Below, in pieces: positions 11,641 to 23,190 of a stretch of DNA of 64,000 nucleotides. The stretch spans positions 118,506,458 to 118,570,457 of the forward strand of contig CM066994.1 of NCBI GenBank assembly GCA_033977485.1, read 5' to 3'. How positions within the stretch are numbered: the stretch's first letter is position 1; each line of letters begins with the position of its first letter. Origin of the DNA: Hydrangea macrophylla (Eukaryota; Streptophyta; Magnoliopsida; Cornales; Hydrangeaceae). A program made the position numbers and the translations under genes. The notes under the pieces were generated by a model. It was not told the origin of the DNA. It was given only the letters and a program-made list of their open reading frames with translations, and did no database searches.

Positions 11641-12270
11641 GTATTAAAAAATTGATGGAAAAACGGCCTCGATGAACCTTTTCATTAAAAAGAAGAAATA
11701 TTTACATGGCTTGGGGGCAGTTGTAGTAGCCTCCCAAAAAAAAAAAGCAAAAAGTTCAAAAATAAATACAGGAGAGGAGTCACAGGTCGTCTAGAACGAC
11801 CACGTTCTCAGTTTGCTCGCCCTCTCCCTCGACGACAGCCTTCTGTCCCGGGGCCGAGTCCCCGACTGGTGCAGCTTCGGCATCGACCTCCCCAGTAGTC
11901 TAATCCTCTCTCCGGTAGCTGGACTCCGCCCACGAGTATCCACATAGGTCCCAGTCTGCATGGTCAGCAGCAGTCCGCTCGGTCAGATCCACGTAGCCCT
12001 TGAGGATTCCTACTTCAAATTCCTCCTCCGCGTCCTTGGCTTCTACGTTCCGAGCAGCAATGAGTTCAGAAAGGGTTGCCTCCATGGATGCCTGGTCCTT
12101 CTCAACAGTTATCCTCCCGGATTTCGTGACCGTAGCCTTAGCTTTTGCTACCTTCTAGGCAGCCCGCTTGGTGGAGACCGTCTCACGAGCCTCCCCCAGC
12201 TCCAGGGAAAGAGCTCTAGACTTCTCCTCCTCCATAGAAAGGACAAAGTTTGTGGCCTCCTGATGAGAGC

Positions 12271-13858
12271 TGATATTGGCTTAATATTAGCTCGATAAGG
12301 AGTAAAAACTGACTGGATATAACCTCATTTCTCTGGTATTACCTGCAAATGTGTTTAATTTGCTTCTTTACACAATGATGTGTTTTTCGTGGTATGTTGT
12401 TGTGTTTGGCTCTGTGAGTGCAGGTTCTGAAGCTGAAGGGAATTACAAGTTGAAAGGAATAACTCAAGAAACAAATTGATGAAGTCTTGATACCAATCGA
12501 TTGACATAGTTTCAATCGATTGACATGCTTTCCCTACCAATCGATTGAACTATTTGTCAATCGATTGATATCTTTATCAATCGATTGACATCTTTGTCAA
12601 TCGATTGACTTAAACTGGAAACAGTCTGTTTTAATGGCGCAAGATCTCAGCAATCAGGCGACGACCAGCCGTTATGGAATGAACCTGGACGCCTCTAGCT
12701 CATTTTTATGACATTATATATAGAGGAGAGTAGAGAGGGTTGGGGGTTGGCTCATTTTGTATTGTTTTTGTAGGGATTCACCATTGATTTTGGTTTCGGA
12801 TAAAAATTCCAGTGGATAAATTCGTGTTCTGTTTTTCAATCTCTAATTCAGGTTTCAATTCTTGTTTTTAGTTGCTTAGGAATTGTGATTGTTATGCATG
12901 TTATAGTTAGAGTTTGATTTAAGCAATTTTAATTTAACATTTTAATCCATGGCTATGTTTGATCCTATCTTTCGGTTTATTTATGTTTATGCAGTCTTAA
13001 TTATGCGTGAGTAGAACTCTGGTTGGGAATAATGTGAAGAAACATTGTTCCCAGCCCTCTGCCATGATTCTGTGAAAGAGTTAATGCCAATCGAATGGAT
13101 ACAGTATCCAATCGATTGACATAGACTCCAAGTCAATCGATTGATATACTTGTCAATCGATTGAAAGCCATTCCATGTCAATCGATTGACATTAAGTCAA
13201 TCGATTGATATGATTATGACTTGGGTTTACTCCTTTCTGTATTTCAGTAACTTTTGTTTCAGAAACTAAGTCCAAATTGATCTTTCAAGTTCAAATTGTA
13301 ATCTGATTTTGGAATAAAAGCTCTTTCGATTAGTTAAATCTATGAACACTCATAACAAACACTTCGAATATTCTATACTCAATTTGTTAGTTATTGTTCA
13401 TGGTTTTAATTAACTACTTATTTCAGTTCTTCATAAATAAGTAAGGTAAACAAACCACTAAATATGCAAGATACACATACCTAGTGTCTAGAATGCTTAA
13501 CTTAATCATTTTGAAATAAGGAATACTCTAAGGATATAACCCCAACTGTTCGTTCTTGTTAAAATCATGGTAGTGGCTGGTACTTTGTGGATTCACATGT
13601 TCCCAACTCTTTTTCATATTTGATTTATATCACAGTTTTTAATCTTATCTAGTTAAGACTTTGCTTCACTATAAATTGTTTCTTCTATTTTTTTAGGACT
13701 GTTAGAACCCCCCTACTACAAGAAATCATCTTTTATTTTATTTTAGGATTCAATCTAGATTCTTCCGCCTTTATAATCCGTCCTTTGGGATTCGACCCGG
13801 TCTTACCGGTTTTAACGCGACGCGACCGTCTACACTTGGACGTACTCTTTAGAGAACA
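12271..13858. repeat. Block D: solo-LTR-like insertion with CAATCGATTG arrays
   Basis: This AT-rich ~1.6-kb block interrupts the antisense ORF of F. It starts TGATATTGGC after coding-like sequence and ends near GAGAACA. Close to its right end is TTGGGATTCGACCCGGTC...CGTCTACACTTGG, a signature I associate with LTR ends of plant Ty3 elements (from memory). No gag or pol is inside. The TSD is not resolved, and the right end could equally be at CGTCTACA (about 13834), so both the limits and the solo-LTR reading are tentative. Confidence 0.5.
12494..13207. repeat. CAATCGATTG palindrome clusters in block D
   Basis: Eleven exact copies of the 10-base palindrome CAATCGATTG plus one variant, in two clusters (12494-12613 with six; about 13088-13207 with five and the variant). 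Spacing is about 15-30 bases within clusters and is not strictly periodic. Confidence 0.9.
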
Positions 13859-15500
13859 CAATTTCAGTCGTGTCACCTCCCGTGCTGCCTTCTCCTCGGA
13901 CAAGGCAGCCTCAGCAGCGGATAGCCTCTCGGCTAGCCCGGGCAAGGTAGACTCGGCCCCTGCCACAATGCAGCCAATCTGCAAGAGGAAACAATCGTTA
14001 GCATCCCTAACGGAGAAATAAGTGGAACTCGCGAAGAGTGTGCAATATGACTTACCATATGGCTAATGCTGTAAAGCCAGCCGATTATAGCCTCAAGACT
14101 CAGCAAAGCGTATTTGTCCACCTAGCTTTGCAGCAATCCGGGCCGGACCCTCCCGCGGACGTCGCCCGCCGTCTCAAATGCCGGCCTCGCGGATGGTCCT
14201 GCACGATTTGGCTCGTCCATGCTGGGGAATGAGACCCCGATCAGCTTAGCGGTGGGGGGCAGCTTCGGTGGTACAGTAATGGTGACCCCAGGCATTAAGG
14301 TTCCGACCGTTTCCTTATCGGCCTGGATGGCGATCCCCCGGGAGATCCTCTTCAACTTCTGGCCCTCAACAGGGTCCTATTTCTTCTTTTTCTGCCCTGC
14401 CCGGGCCAACAGGGCCGCCTCCTTCTCCTTTAGAGCTGTCGCATCTCTAGGGGCCATCTCTGTGAAATAAGCAAGGACGTGTTAGTTATGTATGGATTCG
14501 AACAAATAGCAAAGCAACCTGAGGATGAAATCGGATTACATATCGGGAATAATCGGAGGGAAGACGGGAGCCTCCAAACGGTGCTTGGGTTTATACGAAA
14601 CCTGTGGACTTCCCGACCGGGTCAACACCTTGTTAACGTCAGTAGGATCCTCAATCAACGATAGGATCCTTGCCTGGCACTCGTCGAGAATACTAGGCGT
14701 GTCTGCAGATTCCACTGCAAAACAAAAAGGCGTCAAGTTTAGTAGCAACGACAAAGTAAAATGAAAAAAGAAAGCAGATAAGAGCTTACTCCTCAATTTT
14801 TCCGCTCAGGAACTCCTCAACTACTGGCCCGCCGCCTTCTAGCTAAAGCCGAGGGTGGACACTTGAAGAATTTCTTCTTCCAACCCCTATTGTTGCTTGG
14901 GCAGTTGACTATTATTTTTTTCCCCTACCTGGCCCCTAGCGAGAAGAAGCCGGCCTCCCCGTGTACCTAAAACGGTCGGTGGGTCCAGAAGAATTCCTGT
15001 AGGGTGAGCTCGTACCCAAGGACTTGGGGCCACAGGGCGATGGCCCCCATCAAGAACCTCCAACCGTTCGGGGTGAACTGTCCGGGAGAGATACTGAGAT
15101 ATACAAACGCATCCCGGGCAATGGGGTGAAGAGGAAAGACAGAGGCCCACCATAAGGGCATCCTCATACAGGGTGACGAAGCCCGACTTGTGTAAATGAG
15201 CCCCGCCATCGTGCACGGCCATAAAAGTGGTTGGGAACATCGTACTTATCCCTAATTCGACCCAAGTCAGAGGCACGCAAGATGCTCGCTACTCGCTCGC
15301 AAGCAAACACAACGTCGGGGCTATTTGGCCTTGAATCCTCACCATTCGACCTCCCAGACACTAAGGCCACAGGGAGGCGTGACACTCCTCGACACTCGAA
15401 CAGGGATCCGGCCCTCGCTGTGATGGTCAGATTGGGGTCACGGAAGGAGCGTCTAGGCTGGTGTCCGGCGTCCCGGAAAGAGAAACCACATCTCCCGACC

Positions 15501-16391
15501 AGGAAGATGAGTTAAATCCCGAATGACACATCCTTAAGTCTTCTGCGGCTAGGTCAAAAAGCAATCGGCGAGCTTAATACGGGTCAGGAACTCCTAGCCT
15601 GAGGTACAGTGGGGGTAAAGTGACGAGCCTAAAGGGCAAAGAGTAAAGATTCCCTAAGGTAAAGCAACACTCGGTTAACACTGCTACAGGGCAACCCGAC
15701 CGGTTCAACCGCTCTACTACTTAAGGACGGGCTACTCGACCTGAGAACGGAAACGAACCTAAGGAAAAAGAAGTCCCAGTCCCGAGCGAAACTTACTAGG
15801 TTTGATCTCTCCAGCCTCACTCAAGACAGAAAAAAGAAAGGGGGGGGAGGAAGAGAACTGTGAATTGAACTAGGAAACGAAGACTTACAAAAAGAGGACG
15901 CAGGAAAGAGCTCAGAAATCTTGACCGGGGACTTTTCCCTTTCAAAACCGCTCGATAGTCTCTATTAGTTGGTAGCAGGAGTGGAAGAAATGGCAAGATG
16001 CTCCTTATATACACAGCGTCAACTATCAAGATCAAACAGAGATCCAACGGTTAGGAAAATTTCCCGCTCAAACTGCCCATAGCTGTCGCCTCAGGCACGT
16101 GGAGCGTCGCCTCAAAAGGCGCGCGCATTAAATGCGTGATGGGACGGTCCAGTAACCACGTGACTGGTCGGTTACATCCACACCGACTTCGTTGGATCCC
16201 AACTAAACCAGTCACTCCTTGACATGTGGCAGGCGTCGGCCCCGGGTCCACAGACCACCGCTCGGTCCAGACCCCGGCTGACCAACTCGACCGGTCACAC
16301 CCCTGGTAGGGTCCCGATCTCCTTCCCGGACGGTTTTCCAGAGTAGTATTAATTTTCAATCCTTATCCGATGAAGCATCACATCAGCTTCG
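15501..16391. other. Non-coding 3' region of element F before the polypurine tract
   Basis: Between the antisense ORF and the polypurine tract I see no recognisable protein or RNA. If the antisense ORF is transcribed, its promoter should lie here. Confidence 0.4.
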
Positions 16392-16406
16392 AAAATAGGG
16401 GGCAGC
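16392..16406 (+). other. Polypurine tract of element F
   Basis: AAAATAGGGGGCAGC lies directly before the 3' LTR start TGATATG. Confidence 0.75.
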
Positions 16407-17011
16407 TGATATGTACAAAAAGTATCAGGTCAAAGTCAAGTCTTGCCACCTCAGCAAAGAGAAGCCAGGTTTCCCGGGCAGTTATGTAGAACCGCCCGGT
16501 GCGGTCCCTAACTCGGGCACCTGTTCCAGACTGACCCCGCGTGGGCGCGCTCCTAGAAGACATGATTGCTTGCCCAGCAAGCCTCCAAACAGTTCCCTAT
16601 CCCAGTTAGAAGCCTAAATGGAAGGATCAAGTAGTTTCCTAAACCACTTAGGAAACTCTCCTAATTTCATGTAAATCAATTGCAATCAGATTGGGTTTCC
16701 TAATCTGATAATTTACCTTATACGAGTAACCTCTTGCTCCTATAAAAGAGGTCCCTCACCCCCTGGCAAAGGGATCGCATTCTTAATCTAAAGAATAGCA
16801 AATTACATCACTATTACGCATATACCCGGTCGGTTTCTGGTAGTGCCGCCCTTCTTTATTGGTTCACCAGTAGACGCCAGTGATCTGTTAGTGAAGCGCA
16901 CTGACGCACACGTGGACGTAGGCCACCTCATTAATGGGGCCGAATCACACACAAATTGCATGTGCTCATCCCTCTCTCTAAACTATACTTACCCAGATTT
17001 TGGCATCATCA
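16407..17011 (+). repeat. 3' LTR of element F
   Basis: Starts TGATATGTAC, ends GGCATCATCA, and aligns over its full length with 4358-4961. TATAAAAG is at 16741-16748. The next five bases CAATT match the TAATT left of the element at four of five positions. Confidence 0.88.
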
Positions 17012-17117
17012 CAATTTATAGATTTTCACTCGTGAATCGATAACTTAGACGTTTTAGGATATATTTAGAAGATTGAAGAACTCGTGGGGAGTTAAACGTG
17101 AATTTGGAAATTCGTGC

Positions 17118-17127
17118 CTATAAATAG
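17118..17127 (+). promoter_or_regulatory. TATA box in LTR E
   Basis: CTATAAATAG stands where the LTRs of B and C have CTATATATAG, in each case after a TG(C/T)C-type context and downstream of the CTCGTGG(G)GAG motif. Confidence 0.5.
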
Positions 17128-17176
17128 TAAGTGGAGGAGATATTTCACAAATATCTCAAAGTCTAAAATATCTTAG

Positions 17177-17177
<1 letters not shown>

Positions 17178-17214
<37 letters not shown>
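17178..17214. repeat. (GA)n microsatellite
   Basis: An uninterrupted GA run of about 18 units shortly after the TATA box of LTR E. Confidence 0.95.
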
Positions 17215-17217
<3 letters not shown>

Positions 17218-18264
17218 AGGGAGATTTATTCCTTCGATCATCCCGACGACAACTGACTACAGTTCATTCGTCAGTTTTTCACTAGATTTCATATTCGGAC
17301 TCCTCGAGGTAAGAGCTACGTTTTGGTACCTCTTAGGCCTTGTTTGGCTGAGTTTTATAAAATCTAATTTCTAGAAATATGGGAAAAATCATGTAAAACT
17401 TGTAAGATTCACCTGTAATTAGTGATCCAGCGTAGAATCGGCTTTCTAGTACTTTCTTCAAAGTTATTGAACGATGGCACGAGGTATGAATTCTAGATAT
17501 GTGTTTTATAAGAAATTTACATGTTTTAAATATCCAACTAGATGTTTTGGATCCGAGCGAAAATTCATGTATGAATTAGGCCCATTATTTATGCACGCGA
17601 ATATGCTAGAAAAACACGTATATGTGATTATATGAGCATGCTATGTGTTTATGTGGGGTCAAATGGGGGATTGGTACAACTTCATCCGGGGGTAAGCTCC
17701 TCGATGTTTAAGGATTTTGTAGCAATGACTATAGTGCATGGTTTAGGAGAATGCCCTTCCAGAGCACAGTGTATGGTTTGGGAGAAGGCCCTGCCAGGAC
17801 ACTTGGATGAGTGGTTTGGAGAAGGCTCTCCACGGCATCAGTTTCATTATTCCATTATCGGATGAACGCGTAACTCTCTCCCTAGAGACTATTTGGTGTG
17901 TTTAGATGTTTTAAAGCATTGATTGTCATATAAGCATATGTGCACTCAGCATATAGCTTAGTGGAGCATTACTCCATTGTAGGCGATAAGAGGAGAGGAA
18001 AGAAGAAACGTGAAGAGTGAGGCCGATGGGACGACGGGATCGCTCTTGTATATGTTTTCGTTTTCCATTCCAAAGTTATAATAAGAGATGTAATGAACTA
18101 GAATTATGTTCTATTTTTAACTTAGAACCTCGGTATGGATTAGTAGTTTCGTAATCTGTAATAAACTCTTGTATTTATGGGTTGATTGCGTTATAATACA
18201 ATGAGGACCATGTTGTAATGAGTTGGGATAACCTTAGCGTGAATTCTGCAGAATGCTTAGCAAA

Positions 18265-18608
18265 CAGTCGACTGGTGTAAAGGAAGTCGACTGGAGGCTT
18301 TATTTGGACAGGCACTATCCTGGAATTTGTAAAACCAGTCGACCAGGTCCTCGACACAGTTAACTGGATCATTGGGTTAGAAATGTTATTTTCGTTCTGT
18401 GATATAAGCAGTCGACTGGGCTGAGAGGACAATCGACTAGATTGTGTTTTCAAAATGAGAGTTTCTGCTAGATTAGGGTCCAGTCGACCAGCCAGGTACT
18501 AGTTGACTGGGATTTTGATACCACAGTTGACTGGGTCCCCGACACAGTCGACTGGACTGGCTGCTGAGATTTTAGGCTCTCTGTATTTTGCATTTTCAGT
18601 TGACCGGA
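18265..18608. repeat. CAGTCGACTG palindrome cluster in LTR E
   Basis: Three exact CAGTCGACTG copies and about eight variants (for example CAGTTGACTGG, CAATCGACTAG, CAGTTAACTGG, CAGTTGACCGG). Many variants differ by C-to-T or G-to-A changes, as expected for decay of methylated cytosines in an old copy. Confidence 0.85.
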
Positions 18609-18808
18609 CCTCTGATTAGTAGAGTGGATAGCTGGTTCCAAAAAGGGGTGTTTCTTTAAGTGTTTTCAAATACGTAAAACTTTTTATAACTCTGAATTTC
18701 ATGGATTTTACTTATACTCTCCGCTGCTATTTACTTTAATTGAATTCGATGAGCCTTGGTAGCGTGCCACGTGTCCTATTTCCGCCAGCAAAGGGATATG
18801 TCGTGACA

Positions 18809-19851
18809 AACAATCACTACAATTTAAACATATTTCTAATCTAAATGGGTATTTCAATAGTGTAAAAGTCATAGTGATATCAGACTATGTTAGGAACCTG
18901 TTTTATGAATAAATAGAAAGTAAAAGAAAAGAAAATTTTGGAAAGAGGAGGATTCAAATATGCGTCTAAGATGTGGGAGGAGTTGGTCGGTCAACTCAGA
19001 TGGGATCTCAACCCATTACATTTCTTTTCGACAGAAACTTTTTTGAAGAAATGAATTGTGCCAATGCTCATAATCCTCCATTTGGTCTGGAAGTGTTTTT
19101 TTTAGAGTGATCCGGAAGTGTTTTTTTTTTTTCCAACTCAAAGTGCATATAGCAATATTCATATATATATATATATACATTATGCAGAGAGAGGAAAAAA
19201 AACCGAGAGAGGGTTGTAGACGGAGATAGAAACATTATAGAGTGAAGTTAATTTGTTATAGGAGTTATGTGAGCATGGGATTCCATTAGCTCCCTAATCA
19301 TTTGACCATGTGTAAAACAACATCTCCAACTCAAAAGCAAATGCAAGTAAGACTTCTGTTGTGAGAAGGCAAATTTTGTATTAGAATTCATCTTTAAAAT
19401 AAGTTGCTAATAATTAAATTATGATTATGTACTTGTAATTGATAAAAATGCATTTCAAAATTGTCATTCCAAACATACCCTAACATATTTAACCATATCT
19501 GTTTCAGTGTATATTGCCTTGAATTTTTAAAATTCAACAAAAGAGTCTCTAAGCATCAAAATGGTTGAAGTTAGGAGGATCCATTAGAAATAACTTTCAA
19601 ATAAGAATATTTTGAATATCAAATTTGGTTCTCAAATACTTTGTCAATTATATCATATTTGTGTCTATCTTGTTTCGAAGTTACATTAACCTCCCCAGTA
19701 AGACATGTTCGCTCACGTGCCATACTTTTGGTAGTTGTATATGGGTTTTACACCTGAGTTTTTCAAAAGTCAGAATAACGATGTGAAATGTATTACTCAG
19801 GTTGCTACTTGTAATTGTCATTATATATGATCTTACAAAAAAAAATTAAAA

Positions 19852-19905
<54 letters not shown>

Positions 19906-20695
19906 TAAGAATGCAAATAGCAAATTTTACTATTTAATTACCGAGTAACGGTAGAGACGCCTAAAAATCTCACTAAATTATGTAAATGATCGAGTAAAAC
20001 ATATTTTTAATAAGTAGTAATTAAAAGGTGCCGCTGTCAATGTTAAAGCACTAGAATTAGGATTATATATCTGTTATGCTAGCTATAATTGGTGACCAAC
20101 GTCATGGCTGATAGTTCGGTGACTTCATCTAGTCTGAGGATCCTCGACTCCCCTTTGTGGGCATGTGGGTATTGTAGGACCACAAGTTTTTTTTAATTAT
20201 TTTTTATTTTTATTGCCGACAATTCCTAATCCCTCTTCTACCGTCGTCTTCTTGAAATCCACTCTTCAATTCACCATCTTTTCAATGTCTGCAACCTCAT
20301 CACAATATGTCATAATTCTACGCATTTTGCTCCATAGAAGTACCAGTATTCGGCAATTCTTTGTGCACACTCTCTTTTTGGCTTTGTAGATTGACTAATA
20401 GATTAAACATCTTACATTGATGTATGTGATTGGTGCATCACACCATATCAGCACAATGACGTGATGTGGTAGTCATTCTTAATAGTTCCTCACAACGATA
20501 CCTTCAAACTAGAAAAAATCCATAACAAACATAACCTACTTCAAATAATTATAGAAAAGATCCAAATAATTACTTGGAAGTAATATTAAACCTCACATAC
20601 ACCAATACTAAGCTTCAAGTTCACATTAGATATGGTGCGACTGACATGAGAAAAGTAGTATTGATACAAGTTTTTTTTTGGTACGACCAATCAAT
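18809..20695. other. AT-rich region between LTR E and the P450 gene
   Basis: A TGATATCAGAC motif at 18875-18886 resembles the TGGTATCAGAGC primer-binding site of Tekay elements and may mark the degraded start of the interior of element E, but it lies 66 bases past the LTR end. An (AAT)n microsatellite fills 19852-19903. I see no supported gene; the longest open frames are short and low complexity. Confidence 0.5.
19852..19903. repeat. (AAT)n microsatellite
   Basis: About 17 units of AAT/TAA without interruption. Confidence 0.95.
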
Positions 20696-21316
20696 TCAAA
20701 TTGTAGAGAGAAATTTTACCATTGTCTCACGTGGCCGACACTTAGCCATCAAAGGTTGAGCCTTCGGCAAAGTGAGTCCGGCCCCTTCGGTCATATCAAC
20801 CATATCTTCCCCAACCCTTTCCCAATCAAAGCATTGTATGAGTGAACCCAAAGCCAACCCAACCACATCCATGGCCAAACCCTCCCCAGGACACCCTCTC
20901 CTCCCTGACCCAAAAGGCATAAACTTGAACCCATCTCGTGCCCCTTCCAATCCTTCAAATCTCTCGGGCTTGAACTTTATGGGGTCCACCCAAATCTTTG
21001 GGTCGTTTTGTATGCCCCACATGTTAACCAGTAGCATCGTGCCACGTGGGATTCGAAAACCTCCAACTATTGATTCCTGTGATGACTCATGGGGTGCTAA
21101 TAACGGACCTGCAGGGTACATTCGTAATGTTTCATTGATAATACATCGGAGATAAGGGAGGGATGCTACATCTGATTCATTAATCATACAGTTTTGTCCA
21201 ATGCGATTGTCAATTTCACTTTGTGCCTTTTTTAAGACGTGTGGATTGTTTAGTAAAAGCGAAAGTGCCCACTCCATAGTTCCTACTGAAGTATCAGTTC
21301 CTGCTGACAATAGCAC
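20696..21316 (-). CDS. Cytochrome P450, CYP81-type, exon 2 (residues 305-510)
   Basis: The second exon starts after a GCAG acceptor (21320-21317) with GTG; the join reads SIIL|VLLSAGTDTS without a frame change. It holds the oxygen-activating I-helix AGTDTS (residues 309-314), the K-helix ETLR (366-369), PERF (421-424) and the haem loop FGSGRRGCPG with the axial Cys at 446. The stop TGA ends at 20696. All residues needed for a working P450 are present and total length is normal. The single phase-0 intron at this place is usual for A-type P450s, but at 4050 bp it is enlarged by MITEs. Confidence 0.93.
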   Translation of the reverse strand: MLLSAGTDTSVGTMEWALSLLLNNPHVLKKAQSEIDNRIGQNCMINESDVASLPYLRCIINETLRMYPAGPLLAPHESSQESIVGGFRIPRGTMLLVNMWGIQNDPKIWVDPIKFKPERFEGLEGARDGFKFMPFGSGRRGCPGEGLAMDVVGLALGSLIQCFDWERVGEDMVDMTEGAGLTLPKAQPLMAKCRPRETMVKFLSTI

Positions 21317-21671
21317 CTGCATGTATACTTGAACTTCAATACTTGGGTTTGGGAAAGAGAAGCAATATCTCAATAACACTTCTATTCACACGTCTACGTA
21401 GAAACATTAATCTACTACTTGTCTAAAGGCACTCATTTTCAAATGAATAAAAATGCATTTGTCATGCCGAACAAAGACACTAAAATAATCTCACAAGGGA
21501 ATTAATTAAATTTAATTTATTTTAGTGTTTTTATTTTAATAAGATGATAAGGAATTTTTTTTTTTCTATGTAAAAGTGAACATAATACTATTATACTTCA
21601 TTCATATATATATACAGGAGGATAACACGACCAATATAAATATCTATTCAATCATGTACACACACATATAA

Positions 21672-21704
<33 letters not shown>

Positions 21705-21900
21705 TCTTAAAGTCAATTGAATTTTCAACTAATTAAGGGAAGCAATGAAATTCCAACCTTCTAGATATTTATTTACTAATTATATATATATATATATATC
21801 TCTACAAATGAGGGTTGTAAGTTAGCAGTGAGTACACTAGTTTTTAACGATAAAAAAAAGGTTATAAGTTAGTATTCCCCTATAATGCCCAAAGTTTAAT

Positions 21901-22643
21901 GGGGAATTCTGTAGTGGGGCAGGCCGGTTTTGCCCCACGTGAAGCAAGAAAATGTCAGCCCTTGGATGAGAAGCAAGGCACATGTTGAGAGTGACACTTG
22001 GTATAGTGGTTTTGGAAAGGAACATTTGGACTTTCTTAAGGAACATTTGAACTTTCTTAAGCAAATGGACTTTCTTAAGCAAATGGACTTTATTAAGAAA
22101 CATTTGGACTTTCTTAAGAAACATTACATTTTGACTTTCTTTAACAATATTTGGACTTTAGTATGGAACATTTGGATTTTCTTAAACAACATATGGACTT
22201 TATTAAGAACCATTTGAACTTTCTTAAGGAATATTTGGACTTTCTTAAGAAACAACATAGTAATGTTTAAGGAACATTTGGACTTTCATAAGAACATTTG
22301 AACTTTCTTCAGCAACATTTGGATTATATTTAGTTGTGTACAATATTTATTCCATAAGGTACAACATAGTGATGCATATTATTTTACAAACTTGGTACAT
22401 TTCTTTGCAAGGTCCAAACAATCCATCAAAGTCCAAACAGCTCTTAGGAAAGTCCAAGCCTGCTGTAACAGGTTGCAAGGCATTTAATGCCCTAACATTG
22501 TGGCAGCCTTCCTTCTTTCCAAGCATTTAATGGACTGAATTATGTCAGCCTTATCATCTCCCTTCCAATCAACACTTGCCACATATATAGTGGTTTTGCC
22601 CCACCTAGAGCAAAATCACTCCCACCCCACTACAGCCGAACCC
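21901..22643. mobile_element. MULE-type MITE in the P450 intron
   Basis: 743 bp between perfect 9-bp duplications AAGTTTAAT (21892-21900 and 22644-22652). The ends are imperfect inverted repeats, GGGGAATTCTGTAGTGGGG and GGGTTCGGCTGTAGTGGGG (right end read inward). A 9-bp TSD with GGG termini points to the Mutator superfamily. There is no transposase; the middle is a tandem repeat. Confidence 0.82.
22019..22325. repeat. GAACATTTGGACTTTCTTAAG tandem array (~21 bp unit)
   Basis: About a dozen imperfect units (AACATTTGGACTTTCTTAAG and shorter forms AAATGGACTTTCTTAAGC) lie inside the MULE-type MITE. The open frames across it (KKVQMFL repeats) are products of the array, not genes. Confidence 0.88.
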
Positions 22644-22673
22644 AAGTTTAATTGGCAATTCTTATGTGTAATA

Positions 22674-22817
22674 GGGCACTAACAATATCCACTAACACTA
22701 ACTAACACACTCTATCTCTCTCCTAGTGGCATTGTGTGGTCCGCAGTGGACCCCACAAGTACCACTAAGAGAGAGATAGAGTGTGTTAGTAAGTGTTAGT
22801 GGATTTTGTTAGTGCCC
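22674..22817. mobile_element. Foldback MITE in the P450 intron
   Basis: The two ~68-base arms are nearly complete inverted repeats of each other: GGGCACTAAC...CACTCTATCTCTCTC on the left, GAGAGAGATAGAGTG...GTTAGTGCCC on the right, with almost no loop. The TSD is not clear. Confidence 0.75.
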
Positions 22818-23190
22818 CTAGCATTGCCCATAATTTAATAACAGAGTACAGCATTCTATATCTGTATTGGCCCTATTGGATGTATCTACAGTCCCTTTCA
22901 CAAATCCATAAACTAAATCCACATAGTTACACTGATGACTGATGTATCAAGGGCATATAACTATATATATATATATATATATAGTTTGCATGGGAAGTTG
23001 ATCAGAACAACTTCCAAGAAGACCTTGTCTAATAGTATTAAAGAGGGCCATATCCAATGCTTCTGACCTCATCTGAAGACACAGTGTTCCAAAAAATATA
23101 TATATAATAAAAAGGAAAAAGTCACGATTACAGTAAAACCGTGCAATCCTTATTTCACTAGTCGTAAACCGTGCAATCCTTATTTCACTA

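Larger units (their letters stand above)
11890..15500 (-). pseudogene. Antisense ORF of Tat element F (gypsy-type transposon domain), broken
   Basis: On the strand opposite to pol, several frames read as one decayed protein. N-terminal part at about 15385-14970: IRDKYDVPNHFYGR, GFVTLYEDALM, then in another frame FVYLSISPGQFTPNGWRFLM and LGYELTLQEFFW. This resembles the plant 'putative gypsy type transposon' domain (Pfam Transposase_28, from memory) found as an antisense ORF in Tat/Grande-like elements. The C-terminal part is Ala/Glu-rich coiled coil (LAERLSAAEAALSEEKAARE at about 13960-13880; MEATLSELIAARNVEAKDAE at about 12085). Block D splits the coiled-coil part. Several stops and shifts are present. 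The role of this ORF is not established. Confidence 0.65.
4358..17011 (+). mobile_element. Element F: full-length decayed Tat-like Ty3/gypsy retrotransposon
   Basis: The element is 12.65 kb, with ~605-bp LTRs, a primer-binding site, a polypurine tract, gag, pol with two RNase H regions, integrase without a recognisable chromodomain, and a long 3' segment carrying an ORF on the opposite strand. That layout is characteristic of the Tat group. TSDs are TAATT on the left and CAATT on the right (4 of 5). All reading frames are broken and the two LTRs differ at many sites, so the copy is old. It sits inside LTR E and has received a hAT-type MITE and LTR-like block D. Confidence 0.88.
17012..18808 (+). 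repeat. Right part of old Tekay-like LTR E
   Basis: It continues the LTR cut at 4357. It carries landmarks of the B and C LTRs in the same order: GTTTTCACTCGTGAA-like start, GAACTCGTGGGGAG, a TATA box in GTGCCTATAAATAG, the TTAGGCCTTGTTTGG motif, GCGTGCCACGTG near the end, and a terminal GTCGTGACA at 18808. It also has three GGTTTGGGAGAAGGCCCTGC-like units (17730-17840). The sequence is too diverged from B and C to be the same family. Confidence 0.72.

Noticed and set aside
12494..13207. Possible CRISPR-like array of CAATCGATTG
   Set aside because: Repeats are 10-base palindromes with irregular short spacers inside a plant LTR-like block; no cas genes, and eukaryotic context.
18875..18886. 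Firm primer-binding site of element E
   Set aside because: TGATATCAGAC differs from TGGTATCAGAGC and lies 66 bases past the LTR end, so it is only mentioned as a possibility.
21837..22124. Minus-strand frame with KKVQMFL repeats, resembling a coiled repeat protein
   Set aside because: It is the translation of the 21-bp array in the MULE-type MITE; the unit is a multiple of three, so frames stay open by chance.
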